From positions 95,728,001-95,792,000 of the forward strand of contig JBITNC010000001.1 of NCBI GenBank assembly GCA_050084985.1: a stretch of DNA of 64,000 nucleotides. Reading direction: 5' to 3'. Position numbers and translations under genes: made by a program. How positions within the stretch are numbered: the stretch's first letter is position 1; each line of letters begins with the position of its first letter. Of the stretch, positions 12,880-24,086 are shown one piece after another. The notes under the pieces are model-generated. The model made no database searches. It was given only the letters and a program-made list of their open reading frames with translations, and had not been told where the DNA came from. Source of the DNA: Nageia nagi. Taxonomy: Eukaryota > Pinophyta.

Positions 12880-13660
12880 TCTCCCTATTCTTATGCTTAT
12901 ATGGATATAATTTTGGATTAATTTTCTAACATTTATCATCAACATGATCATATTTATCACAATGACTACAATGCCTATTATCACCTTCTTCCTTTTTCAA
13001 AGTATTAGTGATCTTATTTTCTTGCTTACCTTTGCCTTTATCTCAAGATTTCCTTTTCTCTCGTCCTCTCCTTGAATTAGAAGCCTTCTTGGATTCATCA
13101 TATTATCTCCTTACTTTACCATCCTCCTCTAACTATATGCTTGCACACACACTTGATCAAGATTAGTATGATTAAACAACATGATAGTATTTTGCAAATG
13201 ACTATGTAAACCTCTAATGTACTTCATCAAAGTTTGAGGATCTTTTAGTGAAACCCTAAGCAAAGTAGCTTATTTCCTAAATTTTGTAGTGTACTCTTGA
13301 ACTATTTTTCCTCTTTATTGTCTAAAGAATTAGCATTTCATCAATTTTTTATTATGATGCTCCAATGGATAAAATTGATCTCTTAACAACTCTCCAAATT
13401 CATTCCAAGAAGATACTTCCAATAAGTATTCATGACTAAGAGTTTTTACATGGCTTTCCCACCAAACTAAAGCATGTCCACCCATATTTAATCTAGCAAA
13501 AAAGATTTTATCAACATCATTTACAACACCATGAATTTAGAAATAAACCTCCAATTGTTCAACTTTTTAGCATCAACCTCTCCTCCAAAAGTAGGAATGT
13601 CCACTTTGGCCTCCAAAATGAATGGAACTCAATTTTATGAAGATGATAAATCATCTCTTC
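12880..13660 (-). pseudogene. gypsy 1 gag with CCHC zinc knuckle, decayed
   Basis: Minus-strand segments read NMGGHALVWWESHVK, WNEFGELLRDQFYP and LLRVSLKDPQTLMKYIRGL, a retrotransposon gag core. A basic stretch and a zinc knuckle CSHCDKYDHVDDKC follow near 12931-12972. Gag normally forms the virus-like particle. Several stops interrupt the frame (for example within the KLMKC and YTTKFRK parts). Confidence 0.8.
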
Positions 13661-13962
13661 CAACTTCATTTTGATGTCTCTGATTGACATTTATATTTGC
13701 TCCAATAACCAACAAGTCATCCAAATGAGCCAAATGATTCTCCATTTCCAAAAATCTTCTTTTAAAATTAGCATCTATCATGGTACAAACAACATACTAT
13801 TTCTCCTTTTAATCATCCATTTCTATCACTTTGCACCTTTGAACAACCTTAGGATCCTTTGGAATCAATTCTGGTCTTTGAGATCTCCTCCCGAACATCA
13901 AAAAGCATGTAGTTGGAGGCCTAAAATTATCAAAACTTTGGCCCCAAATTTTGCACACATAA

Positions 13963-13974
13963 GCTCTGATACCA
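13963..13974 (-). other. gypsy 1 primer-binding site (initiator tRNA-Met)
   Basis: GCTCTGATACCA on the plus strand is the reverse complement of TGGTATCAGAGC, the classic plant tRNA-iMet primer site. It lies two bases from the 5' LTR. Confidence 0.9.
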
Positions 13975-13976
13975 CA

Positions 13977-14665
13977 TGATCTATAATCATTGAATGCTTA
14001 TAGCATACCCATCAAATTGCATATAAATTTGAAATTACACAATATAAAGCTATAAATTAATAATCTTAAAACACACAACAAGATCAATACAATGATTTAC
14101 TCTCGTTCACCCAATGTGGACTAATCTAGCATGGAATTGGAGCCTTCTCTTCTCATTGTATATGGACATTACAATATTACATGTATAGAGAAACACCATC
14201 AAAATAATGACAATACCATCTTCTACAATACTACTATATCTCCTCCAACAATAAGAACAATTTTAAAACTACAAAATTTTTGGAATGAATCTTGATCTTC
14301 CTTCAAATCTTTACAATCCCAAAATCCCAAAAAATCTCCCTAAAATTTCCATTATTTTCCCTTCATGGATGTTAAACAAGAGAGTAGTATGCCATTAAAT
14401 AAGCTTGAAAACATCTCCAATATTTTTGTTGAAGACATTGAACTACTCAGCTGCCCAAAATGCTAATGCACCTTCAATTTTCCCTACTAACTCATCAAGA
14501 TACACACTATTAATGACCTAGGAATAATGTTGCACATCATTAGTGGCATGGTTCTATACATTGATTAACTCCAAATTTTAGTCTTCAATATATCTCAAGC
14601 ATAGATACCTCTAGAATGAGTATTGCTCCTATAGAGAACAACCTGACATGATCCAATTTAGATCA
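13977..14665 (-). repeat. gypsy 1, 5' LTR
   Basis: 689 bp, TGATCTATAATC at one end and TTTAGATCA at the other, flanked outside by ATGCA. It matches the left LTR at 8587-9318. Confidence 0.85.
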
Positions 14666-14721
14666 ATGCATCATAGTTTCAAGGCATCAACATCATTGGT
14701 ATCATTCCTATTAGGTATTAG

Positions 14722-14955
14722 GGCATGTATAAATAGTAAATAGCAATATCAAGATTAGATCATAATATATTATCAGATAGGAAGTATCGAGATATTTTGG
14801 TAGTGTCATGTGAAGCAATAACAACCACCTATTAGATTGGCATGTATAAATAGTAGATAACGATATCAAGATAAGATCATAACATATTATCAAATAGGAG
14901 GTATCAAGATACTTTGGTAGTATCATGTGAAGTAATAACAACCACCTATTAGAGA
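14722..14955. repeat. 117-bp tandem duplication inside an LTR
   Basis: Two consecutive copies both start GGCATGTATAAATAGTA and end CAACCACCTATTAGA. The other LTR has a single copy at about 21246-21365, so the duplication arose after insertion. The open frame seen here on the minus strand (14711-14974) is only a by-product of the repeat. Confidence 0.85.
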
Positions 14956-15265
14956 GATCTAATAGGTTTATCAACCCAAGTTATTCCTTTTATATTTGAA
15001 AGACTAAAAAAAGAGGTGAAGGCCAACAATATGAAATAATAATGATAATTTTAGAAGAACATGCAATACAAATGATACTCTTAAGATAATTCTAGATATA
15101 AATATAATGAAGATATATTAGTCTTGATTAGCATATGATTCATAAATTGTTAGCACATTAGTCTTGATATTCTAGATATTTGTATGATTTAAACACTATA
15201 TTATCTATATACCTATATATAGTATGATTTAATAATAAATAGAAAATCATATTTAGGTGGCTACA

Positions 15266-15280
15266 TTTTCCCCCTCTTTA
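15266..15280 (-). other. Polypurine tract of the pol-less element
   Basis: On the minus strand, TAAAGAGGGGGAAAA directly precedes the 3' LTR start TGTAGCC. Confidence 0.7.
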
Positions 15281-16329
15281 GATACATAATGAAAGGTATT
15301 GAAATTACATAATCCAAAGAATAATAGAGAAGTATGGAAAATATACAACTGAATTTAAAGAGTACTTCCCTTAATGATGTGTGGATGTTGCTATCTTATT
15401 TCCTCTTCCATGCCCTCTTTTTGACTTGGTTGGCCCATGATCAAAGATGGAGGGGAGCCAAGACAAAAACTAAAATTTTTATCTTTTAGCAAAAACTTAC
15501 TCTCATAGATTGTCCCCATTGGTTGCCCTATAAATTTTTTATCTTCCAGCTTGAAGTATTGATAATGTGAAAAGTTCTAATCTCTAACATTAATGAATAT
15601 GGTCTCCTTTAGTTTCCCTAGGAATTCACCAAAAACTCTCATCTTTTAGCTTGAAGGATTAACAATGAAAAAAGCTCTACTCTCTAATATTAATATTGAA
15701 GGAGTCCTCTTTCAATTGACCTAGTAATTCACTGGAAACTCTCATATTCTAGTTGAAAAAATATTTATGATATTCTTACAAATAGGGTTGTCATGGCTCT
15801 TACAATTTTGTTAGAACATATAGCTATTCAGAAGAAACTCATATTATATGTACTAAATCTAAAGTATGAATAAGTGTAAGAATGGTATATTATACCTTTT
15901 CTTACATGTATATATATTTTTATTTATATTGGCGATGATTTTTAAAGGGAACCAATAACCCTATTTACAATATGCCTTGAGATATTCAACATCATTTCAG
16001 GAGATTTTAAAAAATCTACTAGTTATAAAAAACCACCTAATATGCCTCTTAGAAACCTACTTCTATGCACATACCAAGGCACTCCATCACCCTATTCCCT
16101 TATAGGACAAAACAAATAATGAAATAATAAAACACCTGGACATAACACTAATACACCCCACCCTTTTGGATAAAAAAAATATAACAAAAATATAGAATGC
16201 TTGACCCTACATGTTTAGCTTCTCAAAAATGTGTTATTAGATCTTGTACACCATCATGATAATGTTATTTAATCCTGCTAGGAGAGCTCCTTGTAGGACT
16301 CCTATGTCCTTCAGTAATGCCCCTGAGAC
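15281..16329. other. Non-coding 3' interior of the pol-less element
   Basis: No frame or motif is recognised. A pair of similar blocks (CTCTCATCTTTTAGC and its variants near 15490 and 15640) suggests a local, diverged duplication. Confidence 0.45.
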
Positions 16330-17203
16330 ACCTACATCTTCTTCATAGATCCTTGCTCAGTTATTAGAGATGTTGGAGGTGTGGCTTCATCAAACTTTTA
16401 TGATTCCTCCTTCACCACAAAACCTCTAGGTATTCCAAAATCAGATTTCTTTAGGATTGGTATGAGGTCATCAAGGTCTCCCATCCAACCTTGCTTTTTG
16501 GACATGAATTTGGAAATGATCAAGAAGAGCCCTTGGTGTAGAGCAAATTTTATTCTCTCCTTCTAAAAACCTTCCATCAACTTTTCCAATTCTTTGAACA
16601 AATAATATGGAACATTAACCCTTTTTCGATAATGGATGTGATTTAGAATCTCCAAATGGTATCCATGCACCCACATCATCTGAGTATCCATGGTGAAGTA
16701 ATTCATAATCATGCCAGCTACCTTCAACCATAGCTGGGGAAGGTGCTCCCTAAGAATGTATTTCTCATCCCATCTGATTCTCTTTGAAGAGGTGAAAAAT
16801 TCAAGCTCTATCTATTGTGGGTGCTTGTCCCATGTTATCTTCAATCCTTCATCCATAAAACCAAATATTTCCACTAAGAACATCAAGGAGATTTCAAATA
16901 AAAAAGCTCCCACCATCATATATCCCTCCACCCAACTATTTTCCATTTGGTAGCAAACTTCAACATCATAGCCCTTAAAAATTTTCACAAAGCTTCAATA
17001 ACCCATCTTCTTTAGCACTTCCTAGATGTCATCACTAACAAGGAGCTTCATCGATTTTGGGTGCAAGTCCTTACGCCCTCCATCAAATCCACCTACCTTG
17101 AATGCCACCATCAATACTAAGGTTCTTTACATGTGTACTAGAAATTTTATCTTAGCTAATGGTAATGCCTCAACCACCACCCTTCTCTTAAGTCCCAGAG
17201 CTA
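16330..17203 (-). pseudogene. Decayed ~290-codon unknown protein of the pol-less element
   Basis: One minus-strand frame stays readable across about 870 bp with only a handful of stops. From its 5' end it reads ALGLKRRVVVEALP, then KSMKLLVSDDI, VLKKMGY, WVEGYMMVGAFLFEISL, RIRWDEKYILREHLPQLW, NYFTMDTQMMWVHGYH, RVNVPYYLFKELEKLMEGF and SKKQGWMGDLDDLIPILKK. The stops fit glutamine or arginine codons hit by C-to-T change. The composition (aromatic-rich, W/Y/H pattern) looks like a real globular protein. I do not recognise a domain. It loosely recalls uncharacterised proteins encoded by plant non-autonomous LTR elements, but that is memory, not proof. No splice signals are needed. Confidence 0.5.
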
Positions 17204-18010
17204 GGCCTCCCATCCCTCAAATGTCCAATCACTATTATTGCATGCATCATTTCTTGGATCACCTTCCAACTCCATCATCTCCCTCATGTGAGCAACCTTG
17301 GATTATGATTTTCCAAGTACCTCTCCAACTTCAAGGTCGAAAATGCAAGTGGGACTTCATGAAGTGACATCCCATCTCATGTTAGTTCGTCATCTCACCT
17401 CTCACCTCATAATTATAGTGATCTCTCCCATCCACCATCCTAAAATTTTTCAATTATTACCTGTATATTTTTGAAATGAGCCATTTGTATGAGATCTTCA
17501 TGATGTTGACATTCCAAATACAAAATTACAATGGCTAGGTGTCATTATTTTTGAAAATCTAATTTTTTATTTTTTAATTAGTACATATGATTTATGAGTT
17601 TTGAATCTTCCTCCTATTTATTTTTTATATATTGTTGGATTGATTCTGGCTTATTTTTCTTACTATTTCTACACCATTAGCACCCTTTCTATAAGCTCTC
17701 AAGTTATTCCTGAATAATTTGATAATAAAATTTTATTTTTCTACTTCTACTACTAACTACCTGACTCTGATATTTGATTTATGATTCTAAGGTGATTTCT
17801 AATTATAACTTCCCTTAGCAAAACTTTTTTAAATTTCTAACATAGTTGATCTTTGTACCTATTTAGCCTGAGATGTCTTATTTTTTATTATATTTTTTTG
17901 AAATTTTTATGAAATGTAACTAAGTATGAGATCCATTAACTAGACATAAGACATATTCAATGAATAGGGTAAATTTTTTATCTTGATGAAATTTTTAATG
18001 AAGAAACCTA
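17204..18010. other. Interior of the pol-less element, no gene recognised
   Basis: The plus-strand open frame at 17026-17367 is the antisense of the decayed frame and its upstream part, and carries no motif. The rest is AT-rich. Confidence 0.45.
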
Positions 18011-18062
18011 ATCAAAATATGATGAATTTTGATGAAATATTGATATAAATGATAAGGATGGG

Positions 18063-18297
18063 AAGATTAAAAGATGAAATGATGAGAGATATGATAATCC
18101 TTGTTGAAATTTTAATAGAAATTATGAGGATGATATATGAGAAGATTAAAAGATGAAATTACGAGAGATATGATGATCCTTGATGAAATTTTGATAAAAA
18201 TGATGAGAATGATAGATGAGAAGATTAAATATATGAAATGATGAGAGATATATGATCCTTGATGAAATTTTGATAGAATTGATGAGGATAAAAAGAT
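18063..18297. repeat. Three tandem 79-bp units
   Basis: Units begin AAGATTAAA at 18063, 18142 and 18221, exactly 79 bp apart. Each contains GATGAAAT, GAGAGATAT, ATCCTT and GTTGAAATTTT/GATGAAATTTT. A partial unit precedes them (about 18011-18062). The 78-codon minus-strand open frame here is created by the repeat and is not a gene. Confidence 0.85.
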
Positions 18298-19070
18298 GTT
18301 AGGATTGGATAACTTGATGAGATTGCCATGTTGATGAAATACATACAATGGACTGACTTAGATGAGATGCGAATTGTAAGTGCAGTTGAATATGTAAATT
18401 AAAGCCTATATGATATTCAACCTATTCTATATGATATGCAAAATGATGCACTATAATGGAATAAATTGTGATCAAACCATCACCACTATAATAATAATCA
18501 TACTCTTCTTTTATATATTCAAATGGAAAGGTTTTATCTCTTTTACCTATTAACATTAATCCTTTAAAAATAAGAAGTTGCTATCATTTATTGTTAGATG
18601 CCTTAATAAATAACTCATTATGAATTAATCTAGAAAGATATTCTATTTTGTTTGCATATTCCTTTATTAGCCAATTTCATTACTTGATAACTTTATAGAA
18701 TAGAACATGGAGTGGATTGTCAATGTTGTCATGTTTGTCTATACCTAGTTGACTAGATTTTTCTATTTTGATTCCCTATGACTAAACTAAATTTATGATG
18801 TTGACATTATTTTTATTATTTTTTACTCCATCGTCATCGTTAATTTATGAGATTTTCTAGGATATCCTTGAATTATCCTAACCTTGATCTATACTAATTG
18901 AGCTATTTCTATCTTTAGAACTAAAATGTTGATGTTTATGTTCATTGTTATTAATGGAATATTTTCTTTGAATTATCTTCATGCAATGATTTCTTGCATA
19001 GGATTTTTCTAATAATCACTCTAGTTCTATTTTGAAATATTTACTATTTATGATATTTCTTATTTAGATC
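18298..19070. other. Interior of the pol-less element, no gene recognised
   Basis: AT-rich with no supported frame or repeat. Confidence 0.45.
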
Positions 19071-19292
19071 TCACTCTATATTAATGCCTAACATCAAAGA
19101 TGGATCAACTAACATATGCTCTTTAATCTTGCTCATTTTTTTATTAAATGATAAATTTTCAAATGCTATTTCATAGGTTTTATATTTATCCATATCATCA
19201 AGATTTAAATATTCTTCATAATCTATTTTAGCCATATAATCATCATCATTATCACTATCATTGTCACTTTCTTGGTTATCTATGGTTGACAT
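19071..19292 (-). CDS. Small acidic open frame near the 5' end of the pol-less element
   Basis: 73 codons, starting MSTIDNQESDNDSDNDDDY and continuing with YLNLDDMDKYKTYEIAFENL. The acidic N-terminus followed by a short amphipathic stretch is not low-complexity AT translation. No family is recognised. It lies on the element's sense strand, upstream of the larger decayed frame, so it may be a leftover of an element-encoded protein. It could equally be chance. Confidence 0.25.
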   Translation of the reverse strand: MSTIDNQESDNDSDNDDDYMAKIDYEEYLNLDDMDKYKTYEIAFENLSFNKKMSKIKEHMLVDPSLMLGINIE

Positions 19293-20081
19293 ATCATTTA
19301 ATTAAATTATTTTTTAGTTGCTAAAAGGAAAATGTAACACATAACATATTCCATAATCTACAAAAGCAACCTCCTTTAGCTATGATAAAATGCAAGATCT
19401 AGATTTTTCAAAAATAATTGAAGAAATATGATGATTTATGCACTTTTAGACCATACAAAATTTAAAATAACTTGCTAATATGTATATATATGATGTTGAG
19501 CAAGTTTTATGATGTTAGAACCTCCTAAATTCAAGAAAATAGTTTTCAAAATTTAGGGTTAAGAAAAAATATTTTTCTTAAAATTGAAAACCTCTAGAAA
19601 AACTTAACGAAAGTGTATTCATTGAGCCCAAATTACTTTAAAAAAGTTATCTATTATGATGACCTATGATTTGGTATTTTTGATGATAAAAGTAGTTACC
19701 AAGTATTTAAAAAATATTTTCTAAATTTATGGTTTTTTATGAAAATATTTTCAACAAAATTTTCACAATATTCATCAAAATATGTAACATTAAGCCTTGT
19801 AAAATCATAAATATTTTTCAATTATATTTATCTTGGAAAAAATCTTCTAGTGTAAGATCTCATCAAATTGAACAAAATTACCTTCACAATATATGTTTTT
19901 CTTCAAAAAAAAATGTTTAAAATAAAAATTCCTTAATTTTTAAATAGTTTTAAAGTAATATAATTTTCCAATTTGGTATGAAATTAATTCAAGAAAATAA
20001 AATAAAATAAAACCAAGGATGTCCAATGAAAAACTCCATAGAAAAAGCGATACCCTAAAATAAAAATTTTAGGATTTGTAA

Positions 20082-20099
20082 GATATGTCAAGTTCACCA
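20082..20099 (-). other. Primer-binding site of the pol-less element
   Basis: On the minus strand TGGTGAACTTGACATATC begins with the TGG expected to pair with a tRNA CCA end, three bases from the LTR. It is not the tRNA-iMet site used by the gypsy elements. The tRNA is not identified. Confidence 0.45.
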
Positions 20100-20102
20100 A
20101 AA

Positions 20103-21663
20103 TGTAGTCTCTAAATAATAATTTACAATAAATAAATATAATGAATTAAAGACTACAAATATAGTGCAATCACTTATCATATACCAATAGAGGAGCAAAT
20201 ATATATTTTTTATTCCCTAGGGGAATTAAAACTTTGCATCACTTCATTTTTTGTGGTCTAATCTACTATGAGATTTGAGGAAAATTTCACTATCTCTTCA
20301 AGGATTACTCATGCTCTCTATCCACATTTTTTAGTTATGAGGACCAAAATTACCTCAAACTTTACATTAGAGAGGTAACTCAATTTCATTGGTAAAGAAG
20401 CTCTCACCCAAGTACCTCTCACCCCCCTATAGTCTCATCTTATCACAATCTACTTCACCAACATTGATAGACTGAGGGGTGATATAGATACTAGTAAAAA
20501 ATGACAAGCACAAAATCATCTAGATGTTAACATGGTCATTAGACAATATACTCGTGGATGTTTGGGACTCCAAATCAATGATAGGCAAAGACATATCAAT
20601 GAATTCTTTAGTAGTGATTCATCAGCCTATGATGTTAGGAGAGATTAAGAGAGAGTCCCTCTTATGGATGATTCCTCATCTTTGAGAAATATATTTTGCA
20701 CTCTTTGTATTTATTTCTATTTTTCTCTTTAGATGGGCACTTTTGGCCCATTTACTTGCAATTTTTATTATTTTATTTTATTAGTCCCTTGGGTCACATT
20801 TGCCCATTATGTACATTAGTAACATTTTATTTCATTTCATAATAAACCTTAACTCCTATAATTCAGAAAGTATGCACCTAGTATAATATCAATCCTTAAG
20901 ATGTAGTTAAAGATGTAAGGGATTGGACTAGATATGGGATGAAGCAATAAAGAATATGTAATGAACTAGATTAGTGCTCATTATCCCTCAAATCTACCAC
21001 TATGTTCATCAAGAATAATATCACATGAGCTATAGTTGCAAGGAATCAACATTATTGGTGGTGTTCTTCCTTCATTTTGGCAGAGTTGTATTCTAACCTT
21101 GGATAGTTCAATTTTGATCCAAAGGGGTTTATGTGACTAGTCATTTTGCATGTACTCGATGAGATCTATCCGATAATGTATCTCTTTCATAATTCAAAAA
21201 TTATATTTAGTTTGACTTATTTAAACTTATATTTTAAAGATATTAGAGCATGTACAAATAGTAGATAGTGATATCAAGCTCAAAGCATAACATATTCTCA
21301 TATAGGTGGCATCAAGAGATGTAAGTAGTGTGATGTGAAGTAATGATAACCACCTAACAAAGAGATTTGATAGGTATTGTCAACCTAGGTTCCTCCTTTT
21401 ATACCTACAAGAACATAAAAAGAGCTGATGATTAATAGTATAAAATAATAATGATAAATTTAGAAGAACATGAAATACTAATGATATTCTCAAGATAATT
21501 ATAGATATAAATTGTTAGTATATTAGTCTTATTAGCACATGATTAATAAATTATTAGTACATTAGTCTTGATATTCTAGGTATTTGCATGATTTAAATAA
21601 TATATTATCTAGATACCTAAAATGATTTAGTAATAAATAGAAAATCATATTTAGGTGGCTATA
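20103..21663 (-). repeat. 5' LTR of the pol-less element, with an insertion
   Basis: LTR sequence runs 20103-20178 and about 20843-21663. It matches the left LTR throughout, for example TAATTCAGAAAGTATGCACC and the final AAAATCATATTTAGGTGGCT. The outer end is followed by CTCGT. Confidence 0.75.
20179..20842 (+). mobile_element. ~664-bp insertion with unknown decayed reading frame
   Basis: This segment is absent from the sister LTR (which reads CACTTATCTAAAAC across the site). Its plus strand holds one readable frame from about 20385 to 20690: FIGKEALTQVPLTP, then IYFTNIDRLRGDIDTSKK, VIRQYTRGCLGLQINDRQ, RHINEFFSSDSSAYDVRRD and VPLMDDSSSL. It is interrupted by three stops, at least one of them CGA/CAA-like to TGA/TAA. 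No domain is recognised. A clean target duplication could not be fixed, so the exact edges and class of the insertion are open. Confidence 0.5.
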
Positions 21664-21689
21664 CTCGTACTCATCTTCAAGAGCTCTTT

Positions 21690-22990
21690 GATTGATGTTG
21701 GTTCTATTTTTGTTGAATTTTCCCCTTCATTCTTTTCTAAATAAGTGTTACTCTCTTCATTCTTCTCAATGTGGGAAATCTTTTGCTTTGGATTTTATTG
21801 AAATTGAAAACTTATTTATCATGGAATGGCTCTTCCTTAGTTTTTGTTGATAGGTTATGCATATTTTCATTTATATTTGTTACCTTTATTTTTGTTTCTT
21901 TTATAATGTTCAATCATTTTATCTTTATATGACCATATTATTGGCAAACATAACAATAGATAGTGAAATTCTCATATTCCAATGATTGGATCCATTCATC
22001 TTCTCTATTTGAAGGGATATATTCTTTGGTCATAAGTTTCAGACATTCATTTTCATTACTTTTCTTGCATTTCTCATATTAGTTTTATGTTGTAAATTTT
22101 CTTTTGTTTAATCATCCATGAATAAATATTCTCCAATGACATTCCTAATTATTATAAAAAAAATTCTTTCCAGAATTCTATTGATAAAGCATACAAATTG
22201 GCCCAAATAGGGATGATATTAGTATTTTTTATGAAAAGATTAAAACACGGTGTCTAGGGTACCATATACCTCTTTGGCCTATAGACTAGTTACTTCTATA
22301 TTTCATGACATAATTTCTATATTCACTATGAAGGAAAGTAATGGAAAAGAAATTTCTAGTTAGTAGGGAGATTTGCAACTCACTAGTCCATAGAAGGTCT
22401 TATCCCTTTAACTTTGTAAATGATTATAATCTTTTCATATTCATAAAATTTTGCTTGAAAATATATTTTTAGGTATATGAATGAAAAGTGTTTCATCTTC
22501 TTCATTCATCTCTTCTTAGCTATAAGTATTCATTTGTCTATATGAGCCTATCCTCCATACTTATCCCTTTCTTCATTTGTTGTATCTCCCTTATTTGACA
22601 TTGGACTTATGTTCTCTCAAATAATATTCATTGCATTGCATTTCGAGCTTGATATATTTCCAATATCACCTTGAATTTTTCATTCTCATCCTTGCTCAAT
22701 AGAAGAGTCTTCCTAAATAACATTTTTGCTTTGTATCCTCATCCTTCTTCCCACAATTTCTATCTTTATTTTTTAAAGTGGATCCATTTGTCTGTTGATC
22801 AGTTCTAGGCTTGTCGTTGTGTCTCTCATTTTTCTTGCCTTTTGTTCCATGAAAAAATTCTTTTAATCCTTGATCACTTGGATTTTGCCCATCCTTTTTC
22901 CATTGTCTCACTTCTTTTGTCCTTTGCACACTTTGCCTTGTACTTATTTATACACTTCCAACCACCATGCTTTGGTTCTCTAGGGCTTCT
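21690..22990 (-). pseudogene. LINE ORF1-like gene (DUF4283 plus zinc knuckle), decayed
   Basis: On the minus strand near 22165-22215 the sequence reads IIPIWANLYALSIEFWKEFF. After a frameshift it continues IIRNVIGEYLFMDD. This is the signature end of the DUF4283 domain found in plant L1-type ORF1 proteins. Downstream, near 21930-21985, CYVCQ, a stop and YGH resemble a CCHC knuckle broken by a Q-to-stop change. Upstream is a lysine-rich frame (22696-22929, starting MQRTKEVRQWKKDGQ). No reverse transcriptase follows, as the pol-less LTR element abuts instead. ORF1 proteins bind the element RNA. This copy is dead. Confidence 0.55.
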
Positions 22991-24086
22991 CTCACTTTTC
23001 ACTTACATGTTCCCTTAAATCACATCTTAAAGCATAAGAAAAAAAGTCTTTATATCAAGTTTGAAATCTTGAATAGATCTTAAGAACTTATTTAAGTGTT
23101 ATTTATGCTTGTTCATGGTAATAGATTCAATCATTTTAGTATGTTTGAATGGTTGATTTTTTAAATTGTAAGATAACAAAGTTCTATTCCTTAATGAATG
23201 TAAGAATATCCTCTACATCAAATCTCCCAACAACTAAATTCCTTAAAATATTTAATTTAAAATTTGAAACAAACTTTTTTATTATCTCACGCACACCTCG
23301 TTGGATGGAACCCTGCAAGATGAAACAAACTTTGGGATTCTCTACTTAAGTCCATTGATTCAAGTCGGCTCAAAATGGATTTCAACACCAAAAATTGCTT
23401 CTAAATATATTTAAAGTCCTCCGACTCATTATTTGTAATCATGTGATACTTTCAACTTCATATTTGATTCAACTTCTCACCTTAGCATTTGATCATCTTC
23501 AACTTCTTATCACACCTTAATTTTGATACAACATAGATTTGTTATAATATATTATCTTCCATCCAAAATATTTATAATATTATTCCTTAATGAAATTTAA
23601 ATAACCAAACTTTTTTGCTCATTGAAATAATTTTTTCTTCTACAAAATTATGCTTAATTCAAATAATTATATTATAAATTATAAAGAATAAAAACCACTC
23701 TTTTTTTCAAAAAATATCATAAAAGTACTATTTCAAAATGCAATTATCACAAGATAAAATCTCTTATTAATAGATATTGGAATCTCTTGTTAAAAAATCC
23801 CAAATTTAAATCCTTCAGCCTTTTCAATGTGCAAGATTTATTTTATTAAATCATAACAAGTATTATAAACTAATTATAAAAGCAGAAAATATCCATCACA
23901 AAGTAATATGAATAACTCTTTACATAATTTTTAATTTCACTACTACTTTTCTCTATTCTGTCACTTACAAAGACACTCTAAAAACATGTAAAATATTTAA
24001 TACTTTATCACTCACAAAGACAATTCAATCTAAAAGCATGTAAAATATCTAATAAAACATACAAGTCAAATATTTACAGAAGCCTA
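22991..24086. other. AT-rich intergenic DNA
   Basis: No supported gene. Two near repeats of CACTTACAAAGACA/CACTCACAAAGACA with ATGTAAAATAT follow-ons occur at 23960-24060, suggesting a small local duplication. Confidence 0.5.

Larger units (their letters stand above)
8587..14665 (-). mobile_element. Ty3/gypsy retrotransposon 1, full length but decayed
   Basis: Complete element flanked by a perfect 5-bp duplication ATGCA (8582-8586 and 14666-14670). LTRs begin TGATC and end GATCA. On the minus strand the order is 5' LTR, initiator tRNA-Met primer site, gag with zinc knuckle, protease, reverse transcriptase, RNase H, integrase, integrase C-terminal region, polypurine tract, 3' LTR. Every domain is broken by stops or frameshifts. 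The element is the same family as the one at 44983-55914. It sits inside the 3' LTR of an older element. Confidence 0.9.
8325..15265 (-). repeat. 3' LTR of the pol-less element, split by gypsy 1
   Basis: LTR sequence lies at 8325-8586 and resumes at 14671-15265. The gap is the inserted gypsy element plus its target duplication. The joined parts align with the other LTR at 20103-21663. This copy also carries an internal 117-bp duplication (14722-14955) that the other LTR lacks. Confidence 0.75.
8325..21663 (-). mobile_element. Long, old LTR retrotransposon without visible pol (LARD-like)
   Basis: Two related LTRs, each starting TGTAGTCTCTAAATAA and ending GGTGGCTACA (or CTATA), enclose about 4.8 kb of interior. 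The flanking 5-mers are CTCAT (8320-8324) and CTCGT (21664-21668), a target-site duplication with one CG-to-CA change. The left LTR is followed by a polypyrimidine run (a polypurine tract on the minus strand). The right LTR is preceded, on the minus strand, by a TGG-initial primer-binding site. Orientation is therefore minus, with the 5' LTR on the right. The interior shows no reverse transcriptase or integrase, but does hold a decayed unknown frame and tandem repeats. Without later insertions it would be about 6.6 kb. It was probably non-autonomous and mobilised by another element's enzymes. Confidence 0.75.

Noticed and set aside
13671-13979. 102-codon plus-strand frame
   Set aside because: Antisense to gypsy 1 leader and gag, and it ends in the LTR/primer-site region. 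No motif.
14711-14974. 87-codon minus-strand frame with two similar halves
   Set aside because: The halves are the 117-bp tandem duplication of LTR sequence.
16381-16953. Plus-strand frames of 61 and 80 codons
   Set aside because: They are antisense to the better-supported decayed minus-strand frame.
18112-18348. 78-codon minus-strand frame
   Set aside because: It comes from the 79-bp tandem repeat.
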